Assembly: GCF_900102055.1 (NCBI RefSeq)
Contig: NZ_FNBA01000002.1
Location: 434,001-498,000, forward strand
Source: Ulvibacter litoralis
GTDB taxonomy: Bacteria; Bacteroidota; Bacteroidia; Flavobacteriales; Flavobacteriaceae
Reading direction: 5' to 3'
Length of the DNA stretch: 64,000 bases
Below the pieces are notes generated by a model. It searched no databases. It worked only from the letters and a program-made list of their open reading frames with translations, and was not told the origin of the DNA. The position numbers and the translations under genes are program-made. Positions 1 through 8,659 of the stretch are shown piece by piece. Each line of letters opens with the position of its first letter. Position 1 is the stretch's first letter.

Positions 1-487
1 GCAACATGGCGTCGTTTTCGTGAAAACGTACGTGCAATGTTATTTCATTATACTCTTCGTTAGGGTCTATTTGGTACCGAATACCAATCCAACCGTGTCC
101 TTTGTATTTTTTAGCAAAATCGATGGTTGCTACCGTGTTGGCGTAGGCGAAAAATAATTTGGTAGGATGTTTTTCTCGAATAATTCGCTCTTCAATTAAA
201 TTGATTTCATGCGAAAGCATTTTTTTAAGGCGAGACTCAGTAACATACCTTCCGTCTTTTTCAATTCCATATATGGCATCACTAAAATCTTTGTCGTATG
301 CAGACATCGTTTTAGCAATGGTTCCAGACGCTCCACCAGCTCTAAAAAAGTTTCGAACAGTTTCCTGTCCCGCACCAATTTCGGCAAAAGTACCGTAGAT
401 GTTTTCGTTTAGATTTATTCGTAATGCTTTATTTCTAATGGAGGGAATATCTTCAAATTCTTTATCTCCTGAAATGTGATCTGGCAT
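1..487 (-). CDS. Conserved flavobacterial protein of unknown function, cut by the left window edge
   Basis: The frame starts at an ATG on the minus strand and runs out of the window, so only the first 162 codons are present. I read MPDHISGDKEFEDIPSIRNK at the start, followed by a well-ordered segment with FAEIGAGQETVRNFFRAGG, GTIAKTMSAYDKDFSDAIYG and FFAYANTVATIDFAKKYKG. This looks like a highly conserved soluble protein that is widespread in Bacteroidetes. From memory, database copies carry inconsistent names (TonB-dependent receptor, nicotinate-nucleotide adenylyltransferase). Neither fits: there is no signal peptide, plug or HxGH nucleotidyltransferase motif in this part. Its function is not known to me. 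It is divergent from the metallo-hydrolase gene to its right. Confidence 0.75.
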   Translation of the reverse strand, partial: MPDHISGDKEFEDIPSIRNKALRINLNENIYGTFAEIGAGQETVRNFFRAGGASGTIAKTMSAYDKDFSDAIYGIEKDGRYVTESRLKKMLSHEINLIEERIIREKHPTKLFFAYANTVATIDFAKKYKGHGWIGIRYQIDPNEEYNEITLHVRFHENDAML

Positions 488-557
488 AGCAACGATGTAT
501 TATTTTTTCTTACGAACAAAGGTAGTAAATACAATAGGCAAACAAAAAAAATACTGT

Positions 558-565
558 TATTTTTG
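558..565 (+). promoter_or_regulatory. Candidate -7 element for the metallo-hydrolase gene
   Basis: TATTTTTG matches the Bacteroidetes -7 consensus TAnnTTTG and ends only five bases before the ATG. No TTG is seen about 20 bases upstream, so the assignment is tentative. If it is used, transcription would start at or next to the start codon. Confidence 0.4.
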
Positions 566-570
566 TACAG

Positions 571-1347
571 ATGAATTCAAGTATAACCGTTACATTTTTA
601 GGCACAGGAACTTCACAAGGAATCCCTGTAATAGGCAGTGATCATCCTGTCTGTAAAAGCACCAATCCAAAAGATAAAAGACTGCGAGTTTCTGTGATGT
701 TGCAATGGGATTCTGCAACCTATGTAATAGATTGTGGTCCTGATTTCAGACAACAAATGCTTCGTGAAAATGTCTCTAAAGTGGATGGCATCTTGCTTAC
801 TCACGAGCATAGCGATCATACAGCAGGTATTGATGATATTCGTCCATTCAATTTTAGACAAGGTAATATTCCTTTCTTTGCTGAAAAGAGGGTGTTTGAT
901 GCGTTGAAACAACGTTTTGCTTATATTTTTGAAACTGAAAATAAGTACCCTGGCGCTCCAACAATAGATGAAATAGAAATTGATAAGGATTCTGTTTTTA
1001 CGCTAGCAGGGAAAGAAGTTATCACAATTGAAGCATTACACAATACATTGCCTGTTTTAGGGTTTAAAGTAGGCGGATTTACGTATTTAACAGATGTAAA
1101 AACTATTGCTGAAACTGAAATAGAAAAAATTAAAAACACCGATGTATTGGTGATAAATGCCTTACGAGAAGCACCGCATCAATCACATTTCAACTTAGCG
1201 GAAGCATTGGCATTTATTGAAACGGTAGCTCCTAAAAAAGCATATTTAACACATATTAGTCATTTATTGGGTTTTCACGACGAAGTTGAAAAACAATTGC
1301 CTAACAACGTACATTTGGCGTACGACACCTTAAAAATTATAGTATAG
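571..1347 (+). CDS. MBL-fold metallo-hydrolase (PhnP-like phosphodiesterase family)
   Basis: A 258-residue cytoplasmic metallo-beta-lactamase-fold enzyme. The core metal motif THEHSDH is present (His78, His80, Asp82, His83), preceded by a conserved N-terminal strand FLGTGTSQGIPVIG and followed by a probable metal Asp in YLTDVK and a His in YLTHISHL. The FLGTGTSQG start and the length match the PhnP/cyclic-phosphate phosphodiesterase branch. No phn genes lie nearby, so the physiological substrate is unknown. It is followed two bases later by the next gene and is probably co-transcribed with it. The start is well placed, because the first strand of the fold begins a few residues after the ATG. 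Confidence 0.85.
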   Translation: MNSSITVTFLGTGTSQGIPVIGSDHPVCKSTNPKDKRLRVSVMLQWDSATYVIDCGPDFRQQMLRENVSKVDGILLTHEHSDHTAGIDDIRPFNFRQGNIPFFAEKRVFDALKQRFAYIFETENKYPGAPTIDEIEIDKDSVFTLAGKEVITIEALHNTLPVLGFKVGGFTYLTDVKTIAETEIEKIKNTDVLVINALREAPHQSHFNLAEALAFIETVAPKKAYLTHISHLLGFHDEVEKQLPNNVHLAYDTLKIIV

Positions 1348-1349
1348 TT

Positions 1350-1847
1350 ATGAGAAAAAGTATTTTTATGTACTTGTTTTTTTTCGCAGTATTGTTTATC
1401 ATTTTTCAATACATGAATGAAAAAACCATTTTTGAATCACAGGAAAGACAAATAACAAGTCTTACCGAAAAGGCAGTGAAAGCAGCTGATTCTGTAGAAA
1501 CATTAAACAATCGAGTGCTTGACCTTAATTACTTCACCTTACAAGGGAATGAAAATGCGGTTTCTTATTTTGAAGGCATAGGATTGGATGCCCAGAAAGT
1601 AGAAGCGATGGTGTCAGATATTATCTACGATAAGAATGTAGAAGCAGGAGGGAACTCATTAATTCCAATGGAAGGGATTAATGGCGTAATGCGTATTAAC
1701 AAACTTAAGTTTTTAAATCATAAATGGATTCTAGCCGATTTTTCAGACGGAACACATTGGGGTGAAGTTGTTATCGAATATTTCTTTGATGAAAAGAATG
1801 AGCTTCATTTAAAAACATTGTCTTCTACGCTCTATCCTTCAAAATAA
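1350..1847 (+). CDS. Small membrane-anchored protein of unknown function
   Basis: 165 residues. Residues 5-21 form a hydrophobic helix (FMYLFFFAVLFIIFQYM), then a short coiled-coil-like stretch rich in Glu, Thr and Lys, then a soluble alpha/beta domain ending in DGTHWGEVVIEYFF. The predicted topology is a single N-terminal anchor with the rest in the periplasm or cytoplasm. The stop of the upstream metallo-hydrolase and this ATG are two bases apart, so the two genes are almost certainly one transcript. From memory, related flavobacterial proteins are called hydrolase, probably by neighbourhood, since I see no catalytic motif. Confidence 0.75.
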   Translation: MRKSIFMYLFFFAVLFIIFQYMNEKTIFESQERQITSLTEKAVKAADSVETLNNRVLDLNYFTLQGNENAVSYFEGIGLDAQKVEAMVSDIIYDKNVEAGGNSLIPMEGINGVMRINKLKFLNHKWILADFSDGTHWGEVVIEYFFDEKNELHLKTLSSTLYPSK

Positions 1848-1883
1848 ATTTGAAGGATTTACAACACTTTCCGAAGTAAAAAA

Positions 1884-2543
1884 TTAGCAATTCTTTTTAG
1901 AAAGCCATTCCTTGAATTCATAAAAATTTTGAGGTGACACACCGTGGCCAACTGGAAATTCAGAATAGGTGCAATCAATCCCTAACTTTGCTAAGAAAGG
2001 CTTCGTTTTTTGTGCCCACGCTAACGGAATTACCTGATCTACGGTTCCGTGAGAAGTGTAGATGTTTAATGTACTCAAATCCTTTTCAGCATAGCCGTCT
2101 AGCAATAAGTCTTCATTAATATAACCGCTCAAACCAATTACATTCTTTACTTTTTCAGGATAACTTAGCGCTACCGCAAAACTTAAAATGGTTCCTTGAC
2201 TAAATCCTAAAAGCGTTATATTGTCTTTCTGAATGTTGTACTTTTCAATAATCTCATCGATACATTTCGCAATTAAATCGCGTGATGCAATAGCTTGTTC
2301 TGTATCGCTAAACTTTCCGTCGGTGGCATCAAAATAAATGTTGTACCAAGCATTTCCATAAGGCTGCATTGGGATTGGTGCTTTTAACGAAATAATAGTG
2401 TAGGTATCTGGAAGTTCAGTTGCAAAGGAGAATAAGTCGTTCTCGTCACTACCAAAACCATGGAGCATAATGATGACTGGAGAGGCTTCAGAAGGGTTTG
2501 CAGGTGCTTTGTAGTTGTGTTCTAATAAAAGAGTTTGCTTCAT
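1884..2543 (-). CDS. Alpha/beta-hydrolase carboxylesterase (phospholipase/carboxylesterase family)
   Basis: 219 residues, the usual length of the cytosolic carboxylesterase/acyl-protein-thioesterase-like family (YpfH and relatives). The oxyanion motif LHGFGSDEND is at residues 28-36, the nucleophile Ser115 lies in GFSQG, Asp169 in HGTVDQ and His200 in VGHG, so the catalytic triad is complete. No signal peptide is visible, so it should be cytoplasmic and hydrolyse short acyl esters; the natural substrate cannot be read from the sequence. It is the last gene of a minus-strand run that starts with the BatA-type gene, separated from the previous gene by about 80 bases. Confidence 0.85.
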   Translation of the reverse strand: MKQTLLLEHNYKAPANPSEASPVIIMLHGFGSDENDLFSFATELPDTYTIISLKAPIPMQPYGNAWYNIYFDATDGKFSDTEQAIASRDLIAKCIDEIIEKYNIQKDNITLLGFSQGTILSFAVALSYPEKVKNVIGLSGYINEDLLLDGYAEKDLSTLNIYTSHGTVDQVIPLAWAQKTKPFLAKLGIDCTYSEFPVGHGVSPQNFYEFKEWLSKKNC

Positions 2544-2622
2544 AATTATATATAAATAATGTCGTTAACAGCTAAAATATTCAGCAGCTAACGACATTAC
2601 AAATTTAGTATAATTTAAGGGT

Positions 2623-2952
2623 TTATCCTATGCCCTTAAACCAATCTTGAAACTGAGCTCCTAATAAGGGAACTAATTTTTTCTCTCCTTGAACGGCTCC
2701 TACAAAACCTAATACCCAAAATACCAAAATGGCTATTTGTATAATCCAGCTTAATATTGCAATACCAACAAAAGAGGCAACTACAGAAAGAGCAATTGCT
2801 GTTATAATGATTCCTAAAGATTGTCGAAGATGAAAGGCACCAAGATCTGTCTTGTCTTTATCGTGCATGATGTAAGCGATAATCCAGCCTATAAGCGTGA
2901 TGTAAGAAATGATAGCAATGGTTTTACCGTCGCTTTTAGAAACTTCTGTCAT
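2623..2952 (-). CDS. Small membrane protein, DUF4870/Tic20-like
   Basis: 109 residues with three or four hydrophobic segments: residues about 10-25, 43-65 and 67-88. The signature HDKDKTDLGAFHLRQSLG between the first and second helices is typical of the DUF4870/Tic20-like membrane proteins. The function is unknown. It sits directly downstream of a paralogue (3002-3313) of the same architecture, 49 bases away, suggesting a tandem duplication within one transcript. Confidence 0.75.
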   Translation of the reverse strand: MTEVSKSDGKTIAIISYITLIGWIIAYIMHDKDKTDLGAFHLRQSLGIIITAIALSVVASFVGIAILSWIIQIAILVFWVLGFVGAVQGEKKLVPLLGAQFQDWFKGIG

Positions 2953-3001
2953 TGTGAGATTGTTTTAATGGTTACTATTAAAGTATATAAATATACGTTA
3001 T

Positions 3002-3313
3002 CTAGTCTAGAAATGTAAACCATTGTTGAAATTTCTCACTTATAAATGGAATCCCTTTTTGCTGATTTGTAATCGCCATGAGTAAAGAATATGCCCAAAG
3101 CACAACTGTAATCCAATATACATAAATTCCCATTTCGTAGTTTTGAAGCGCTACAGAAGCAAATAAAAAGATAACCAACCCGAACATGTTTTTAACATGC
3201 CAAGTCACAAAAGGATGTTTGTCTTCTCTATTTACAAAAAAGGCAATAAGCATCCCTATAAATGTTAAGTAGGCAATTACGGCGTATTTTTTTCCAAGAG
3301 GTGCGTTGCTCAT
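3002..3313 (-). CDS. Small membrane protein, DUF4870-like paralogue
   Basis: 103 residues with hydrophobic helices at about 11-28, 45-62 and 66-85. The loop NREDKHPFVTWHVKNMFG is equivalent to the DKDKTDLGAFHLRQSLG loop of its downstream neighbour, which is why I regard the two as paralogues. The start codon directly abuts the stop codon of the dihydroorotase-like gene, so translation is probably coupled. No function can be assigned. Confidence 0.75.
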   Translation of the reverse strand: MSNAPLGKKYAVIAYLTFIGMLIAFFVNREDKHPFVTWHVKNMFGLVIFLFASVALQNYEMGIYVYWITVVLWAYSLLMAITNQQKGIPFISEKFQQWFTFLD

Positions 3314-4570
3314 TTAGTTTTGAATTACAAGTTGTTTGTTTGCGTAAATCCCGTACGCTTTTCCTTTTAGTTTGCTGTTTAAAAAAGCTGCGTTTTTTGA
3401 AGTAGAAATAATATCATTTTCAGTAAACGTCCAATCACCATTCGGATTGAAAAGTGTGATATTGGCTTCAATTCCTTCTGCAATCGCTTCAGATGGAACT
3501 CCGAATGTGGTTTTCAAAGCCGTTAAACGTGAAATCGTTGTTTCTAAATCGATTACACTATTTAAAGCGCCAAAGCAACTCTCCAGACCAATGCTTCCGA
3601 AGTGTGCATGATCAAATTCTACTTTTTTGTGCTCAATATCGATAGGATTGTGATCGCTCGTAATTGCATCGATAGTCCCTTCTTTTAGCCCTTTTCGAAG
3701 CGCTTTTACATCTTCTATAGTTCGAAGTGGGGGCACTATTTTAAAATTGGTATTGAAACTTTCTAACACAACATCTGTATGGTACACATTCGAAATAGCA
3801 ACAGTACAGCTAACGTTTAATCCTTTCTTTTTGGCGTCTTTGATAAGTTGCACCGATTTTTTTGTTGAAATAGTCGGAATGTGTAATCGACCTCCCGTAT
3901 ATTCTAAAAGGTATAAATCTCTTGTAATTTGAAGCTCTTCGGAAAGTGCCGGTATTCCTTTTAAGCCCAATTTGGTACTATTAATACCTTCGTTTACCAT
4001 TCCGTTCCTCGCGACGGAGGCATCAAAAGGAAACGATTGTACGAGTCCGTTGAAGCCTTGCGCATATTGCAATGCAATTTTTAAAAGATTGGCATTGACA
4101 ATCGGTTTTTTATAATCGTAGAAGGACACAGCGCCTTCGTTTTGCATATCGTATAATTCGGACAAATCGATACCGTTACTTCCCATGGTTAAAGCGCCAA
4201 TAGGGTAGAGGGATACTGCGTTTCCTGCAGCTTTCGATTTTAAAAACTGAATATTAGCCTTGTTGTCTGTAACAGGAAAACTATTTGCGTTTACAGCAAC
4301 TTGTGTAAATCCGCTTAAAGCAGCCGTTTTAAGTCCGTTTACAATTGTTTCTCGCTCTTCAAAACCTGGTTCTCCGAACGAAACACTTGTATCAAACCAA
4401 CCTTGCGAAATGTGTAAATTGGGAAGTGAAACTTCTGTCACCTTTTTAGAGTTGGGAATAGAAGCGGCAATTTTTGAAATCGTTCCATTTTCAATAAGTA
4501 CATCTCGTTGTTTGAGATGGAATTTGCTTGAGGAATCAACAATCGTAACCGATTTTAGTAAAATATTCAT
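3314..4570 (-). CDS. Dihydroorotase homologue lacking the metal-binding histidines (pseudo-dihydroorotase)
   Basis: 418 residues, full length for a class I dihydroorotase, and the whole amidohydrolase scaffold can be followed. The active family carries DxHVHLREPG at the first strand; here residues 60-69 read DTSVSFGEPG, so both zinc histidines are serines (Ser62, Ser64) and the substrate Arg is Gly66. The later CHVST motif is PTIST (Thr232), the HH pair is SN (259-260), and only the Asp of the TDHAPH motif remains (Asp305). I infer that it cannot catalyse carbamoyl-aspartate cyclisation and may be a structural partner, as described for inactive PyrC' subunits of aspartate transcarbamoylase. 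Automatic annotation will call it pyrC, and that name should be resisted. It lies 36 bases after the BatA-type gene. Confidence 0.85.
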   Translation of the reverse strand: MNILLKSVTIVDSSSKFHLKQRDVLIENGTISKIAASIPNSKKVTEVSLPNLHISQGWFDTSVSFGEPGFEERETIVNGLKTAALSGFTQVAVNANSFPVTDNKANIQFLKSKAAGNAVSLYPIGALTMGSNGIDLSELYDMQNEGAVSFYDYKKPIVNANLLKIALQYAQGFNGLVQSFPFDASVARNGMVNEGINSTKLGLKGIPALSEELQITRDLYLLEYTGGRLHIPTISTKKSVQLIKDAKKKGLNVSCTVAISNVYHTDVVLESFNTNFKIVPPLRTIEDVKALRKGLKEGTIDAITSDHNPIDIEHKKVEFDHAHFGSIGLESCFGALNSVIDLETTISRLTALKTTFGVPSEAIAEGIEANITLFNPNGDWTFTENDIISTSKNAAFLNSKLKGKAYGIYANKQLVIQN

Positions 4571-4606
4571 TTTAGTTGGATATGTGTTGATGTATCATTT
4601 TTATAG

Positions 4607-6529
4607 CTAATTCTTTTTAAACTTTAAAATTAGCATTTCTAAGAGCAGAAATAGCAGTGCAAAAATAACAAACCATTTCCAAAAACTGTTGATTGTGTTC
4701 TCCTTTGAGATGTTAGTAAACAGCGCGTCTATATTTTTATACGTTGTAACACCATCCCAAGTAGTAGCATCGGCATATTGCAAATGACTCTCGCTGCGAT
4801 TGTAGTTATAACTTATATTTTCAAGAAACTGCTCTTTGCGTTTTATTTGAAAAATCCCTGCATTCGTAGGCATTTCGGTGGTCGTAATATTAACTTGATT
4901 GGCTTTTGTTTGCTGTAAAGGAATAAAACTATTAATACTGTCTTGAAGGGTTAAAATTTCATCTTGAATCAATGCTACGGGAACTGAAAAAGTGTTTTGC
5001 TGTCCAATGTTGTAATACAATTTTGGAAGCTTCAAGCTTTGCTGTGCCATATTGTAAAGCGTAGGCACGATTAAAGGTGAATTCTGAAAGTTTGAATTTT
5101 CCGAGTTAATCGCAGCAGTACTTATATAGGTGTTTTGCTTCTGAAGAATAAAGGGTTTTCCATCTTCAAACTGAAGCACAGCTGTGGCATTACTACTAGC
5201 GTCGTAGTATGAATTTACTTTCGGATATTGAAAATTTACCACTCTTTTTTCGAAAACATCGCGGTATAATGGATGGTCGAATACAATTTGTGTAATTTGT
5301 TTTTCTTGTTTTCTTTCTTCGGAAAAATTACCGATTGAGAAGCTGTTTAGAAGTGTATTAAAACTTGTGATATTGGTTTCTTCTGAAGGAATCACAAAAA
5401 GGCTTCCGCCATTATCGCTGAACGATTTTAATGCGGTCGTTAAAGAAGTAGGAATGTCTTTTACTTCGTTTACCACGATGAAATTTTGCGTAGCAATATC
5501 GTTGTAATTTAGGCTGTTGAACGATTCTTGTTGGTATTCAAACTCTGGCTGATTGAACAAGCGTTGTAAGTAATTTGCGTTTCCTTCATTTATCGATAAT
5601 ACTTTAATCTTCTGAGGGGTATTAATACTAAAATATAAGGTATTGTCGAACGTTAGATTTGGATCGTTAATTTCTAATCTTCCCTTAAAAGTTTCCGAAG
5701 TATTGATATCGAAGGTAATGGTGTTTTTGGCCGTTTCACTAAAATCGACAGCAGTTTTAGCGATTAATGTAGCGCCATTATACAACGAAATAGGAACGGT
5801 TTGCGTGTTTTTGGCAAGTGACGATACCACAACATTCAGTTTTGTAGTCGTTGTGTTTTTTGTGTCGATATAAGCAGTGTCTATCGCAATATTTGACATT
5901 GCATCAGGTTTTAGCTGTACTGCATCTATGGTAAGGTCTTGCGGTGTTTCAGGAAAGGCTTCCTTCAGTTGGAAATCTGAAATATACACTAGACGCTTAA
6001 AACTTCCTTTCTCTTTTGAATACAACTGATTTGCTTTCAGTAATACTTCCGAAGGACTTAATTGCTTTTGTGAATACGAAACTTTCAGCAGCTCACTTTT
6101 AAAGTCTTGAGGTGCTGCATTTTTTCTTGAAAAATCATTCGTAAACCAGCTTATTTTTTCAGAACCAGTTCGTTCGTATATCTCTTTGATAGCACGTTGT
6201 AATAACGGTCCTTGCGACCCTTTGGCTTGCATGCTAAAGGAATTGTCAAGATACAGAACAGTCTCTTTATTAGTGTTTAAAGCCGTTTTTGAAGCGGTAA
6301 AAGGTTGTGCAAATGCAAGAATAAGACACGCTAAGGCACCTAAACGCATTAAGAGGGTGAGCCATTTTTTAAGTTGTGAACTTTTTCTGGTCTGAATGGT
6401 TACCTTTTTTAAGAAGGCTACATTGGTAAAATCTACTTTTTGGAATCGCCGAAGCTGAAAAAGATGAATAATAATAGGAATGAGTAAGAGAAAAAGGGCG
6501 TAAAGAAGTTCTGGGTGTTTAAACTGCAT
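4607..6529 (-). CDS. BatA-type membrane protein with von Willebrand A-like domain
   Basis: 640 residues. The N-terminus (about 1-80) has the two-helix BatA/aerotolerance-regulator module: a first membrane helix at 8-25, RRFQKVDFTNVAFL, and a second helix near 60-78. A von Willebrand A-like domain follows with the metal-site motif YLDNSFSMQ (DxSxS). The middle is a long beta-rich periplasmic part, and a final membrane helix lies at about 618-636 ending in KFKKN. In Bacteroidetes such proteins accompany MoxR/Bat operons, but no MoxR ATPase is present here. It is first in a minus-strand run. A functional relative with a similar plan lies at 58737-60770. Confidence 0.8.
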   Translation of the reverse strand: MQFKHPELLYALFLLLIPIIIHLFQLRRFQKVDFTNVAFLKKVTIQTRKSSQLKKWLTLLMRLGALACLILAFAQPFTASKTALNTNKETVLYLDNSFSMQAKGSQGPLLQRAIKEIYERTGSEKISWFTNDFSRKNAAPQDFKSELLKVSYSQKQLSPSEVLLKANQLYSKEKGSFKRLVYISDFQLKEAFPETPQDLTIDAVQLKPDAMSNIAIDTAYIDTKNTTTTKLNVVVSSLAKNTQTVPISLYNGATLIAKTAVDFSETAKNTITFDINTSETFKGRLEINDPNLTFDNTLYFSINTPQKIKVLSINEGNANYLQRLFNQPEFEYQQESFNSLNYNDIATQNFIVVNEVKDIPTSLTTALKSFSDNGGSLFVIPSEETNITSFNTLLNSFSIGNFSEERKQEKQITQIVFDHPLYRDVFEKRVVNFQYPKVNSYYDASSNATAVLQFEDGKPFILQKQNTYISTAAINSENSNFQNSPLIVPTLYNMAQQSLKLPKLYYNIGQQNTFSVPVALIQDEILTLQDSINSFIPLQQTKANQVNITTTEMPTNAGIFQIKRKEQFLENISYNYNRSESHLQYADATTWDGVTTYKNIDALFTNISKENTINSFWKWFVIFALLFLLLEMLILKFKKN

Positions 6530-6574
6530 TCCTAAAAATATTTTTCAAATATATAAAATGCTATGTAATTATAG

Positions 6575-7771
6575 TTACTTCTTTAAGGTAAAGGTAAAAG
6601 TACTTCCTTTATTTATTTCAGAATCTAGCCATATTTGTCCGCCAAGTTTTGTAACAAGGCTATACACAGTGGCTAAACCAATTCCGGTGCCTACATTTCC
6701 ATTTCTATCTTTTGTGCCAGAGGTTTTAAACATTTCAAAAATATCTTCTTGAATGTCTTCATTTACACCAATACCATTGTCTTTTATAATAAATTTATGG
6801 AAGGCGGGACTTTCAGAATACGAAATATTCACGATAAGTTGCTCCTTATCGTTGTATTTTAATGCGTTATCTACAAGATTTAAAATTATTTGGGTAAGCG
6901 CAGCCTTATTTACATTTTTAATGGTCCCAACATTAGGGTACGTAAAATGTATATTGTCAAGAACAAGCATTTCTTTAATTTCGTTAAACAAGTCTGAAAA
7001 AGCAATGTCTTCTTTTTTAATATCTAGTAATTCGCCTGCATTGTAAAAATCTAAAATTCCTGTAATGTAATTTTTTAGCGTCAATGAGGATTCTTCTATG
7101 TATTCTAAGTACTGAAGAGAGTCTTCATTTAAGTTGCCTTCATTTTCGTCTCTTAATAAGCGCGTAAGTGAGGTAATATTAGCTAAGGGCGATTTTAAAT
7201 CGTGAGAAACCAAATGTGCAAATTGGTGTAAACGTTCGTTGCGTTTTTGTTGTTCAATTTGATACTCAAGTAATGCATTGTTTTTTGAATGTAACTCAAA
7301 TAAATTAACAACCTGCTTTGATAATAAAATAATAGACTTTATTTGTTTGTACGAGAGTTTTCGGGGTTTTGTATCATAGATGCAAAGGGTACCTAGCGGA
7401 TATCCATTTTTATTAATTAAAGGTGCTCCAGCGTAAAAAACAGTCCCAAATTTTTGGAGAATAGGATTGTCCTTAAAGCGTTCATCTTTTCGTGTGTCTT
7501 CAATAATAAAAACTTCTTTTTCTTGTAAAATTGCGTGTGCACAAAGAGATAAATCCCTTGGAGATTCTTTAATTGCTATTCCAAAATGAGATTTTAAAAA
7601 ATTACGATCAGAATCAAGTAAGGTGATTAATGAAATTGGTACTTCGCAGATGGATGCTAATAACGAAGTTATATTGTCAAAATCCTTTTCAGGTAAAGTG
7701 TCCAATAAATTGTACTGTTTTACCTCTGCAAGTCTTTCGATTTCATTTGTGGGCTTTTTTGGGGGAATCAT
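6575..7771 (-). CDS. GAF-domain sensor histidine kinase
   Basis: 398 residues from the ATG chosen here. An in-frame ATG ten codons upstream (7801) is possible, but related proteins begin close to MIPPKKP. A GAF domain (about 15-155) contains the typical LLDSDRNFLKSHFG and GAPLINKNGYPLGTLCIYD. The HisKA helix follows with SHDLKSPLANI, whose phospho-accepting His is residue 190. The ATPase domain has the N box LVDNALKYND, G1 DNGIGVNED and G2 GTGIGLAT. There are no membrane helices, so it should sense a cytoplasmic signal. No response regulator is adjacent, so it is an orphan kinase. Confidence 0.85.
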   Translation of the reverse strand: MIPPKKPTNEIERLAEVKQYNLLDTLPEKDFDNITSLLASICEVPISLITLLDSDRNFLKSHFGIAIKESPRDLSLCAHAILQEKEVFIIEDTRKDERFKDNPILQKFGTVFYAGAPLINKNGYPLGTLCIYDTKPRKLSYKQIKSIILLSKQVVNLFELHSKNNALLEYQIEQQKRNERLHQFAHLVSHDLKSPLANITSLTRLLRDENEGNLNEDSLQYLEYIEESSLTLKNYITGILDFYNAGELLDIKKEDIAFSDLFNEIKEMLVLDNIHFTYPNVGTIKNVNKAALTQIILNLVDNALKYNDKEQLIVNISYSESPAFHKFIIKDNGIGVNEDIQEDIFEMFKTSGTKDRNGNVGTGIGLATVYSLVTKLGGQIWLDSEINKGSTFTFTLKK

Positions 7772-7894
7772 AGGTAATTGGTTATGATTATAAAGATACA
7801 ATACAATAAAGTCTAGACTTTGTTAAGATTATAATAAAAGTTAGATAACAATCTACTAAATTTTTAATTACTTAAAACGAACGAGAGATATTAG

Positions 7895-8659
7895 TTAAAA
7901 TTTTTCAAAAACCCCTAATCCAAACAAGGCAAAATCGTATTTAACAGGATCGTTGGCATCTAATTTCCGAAGAGAAGTATCTAACTCTACTAGTGCTTTT
8001 CCATCATTTTGTTTCCGAGTTAACAACTTTAATTTTCGCGCAACGTTTCCAGAATGCACATCTAACGGACAAGATAGTTGCGCACTTGAAATCGAATTCC
8101 AAAGTCCAAAATCTACGCCTGTCGTGTCTTTCCGTACCATCCAGCGCAAAAACATATTGATTCTTTTTGCTGCGGAATTTTTTAAAGGATCACTAACGTG
8201 TTTTTGGGTTCTAGGAAGGTGTGGTAAACTAAAAAAGGTGTTCTTAAAATGATGAATCGCTGGCTGAAGGCTATCAGCTTCTGCATACTTCGAAAAAACA
8301 CCTTCTAGTCCGTCGTGGTTTAGATAGATGTTTTGCAATGCTTTCATAAAATAAGCGAGATCTGTTTCATTAAAGGTTCTGTGTACAAAGCCTGAAAGGT
8401 GTTCTGTGTCTTTATCTGAAAAATTTAGCACAAAATCATACGGAGAATTCCCCATGATGTCTAACAATCGTTTTCCGTTGTTTATAATGCTTTTTCGGTT
8501 TCCCCAAGCAATAGTGGCCACTAAAAAACCTGCGATTTCAATGTCTTCTTTTTCTGAAAAATGATGCGGAATTTGAATCGGATCACTCTCTATAAAATTG
8601 GTCGTATTGTATTGTACAACTTTCTCGTCTAGAAACTCTTTAAGCTCGTTTTTTGTCAT
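7895..8659 (-). CDS. TIGR02757-family protein (DUF2400)
   Basis: 254 residues, full length for the TIGR02757/DUF2400 family, which is common in Bacteroidetes and has no established function. Recognisable blocks are DPIQIPHHFSEKEDIEIAGF, LVATIAWGNRKSI and MFLRWMVRKD. The pattern is of an all-helical protein, distantly reminiscent of helix-hairpin-helix DNA glycosylases; that resemblance is an inference only. Its ATG directly abuts the stop codon of the LolD-like ATPase gene, so the two are co-translated. Confidence 0.8.
   Translation of the reverse strand: MTKNELKEFLDEKVVQYNTTNFIESDPIQIPHHFSEKEDIEIAGFLVATIAWGNRKSIINNGKRLLDIMGNSPYDFVLNFSDKDTEHLSGFVHRTFNETDLAYFMKALQNIYLNHDGLEGVFSKYAEADSLQPAIHHFKNTFFSLPHLPRTQKHVSDPLKNSAAKRINMFLRWMVRKDTTGVDFGLWNSISSAQLSCPLDVHSGNVARKLKLLTRKQNDGKALVELDTSLRKLDANDPVKYDFALFGLGVFEKF

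Noticed and set aside
3314-4570. Functional pyrC
   Set aside because: All but one metal ligand are replaced, so a catalytic dihydroorotase is not supported.
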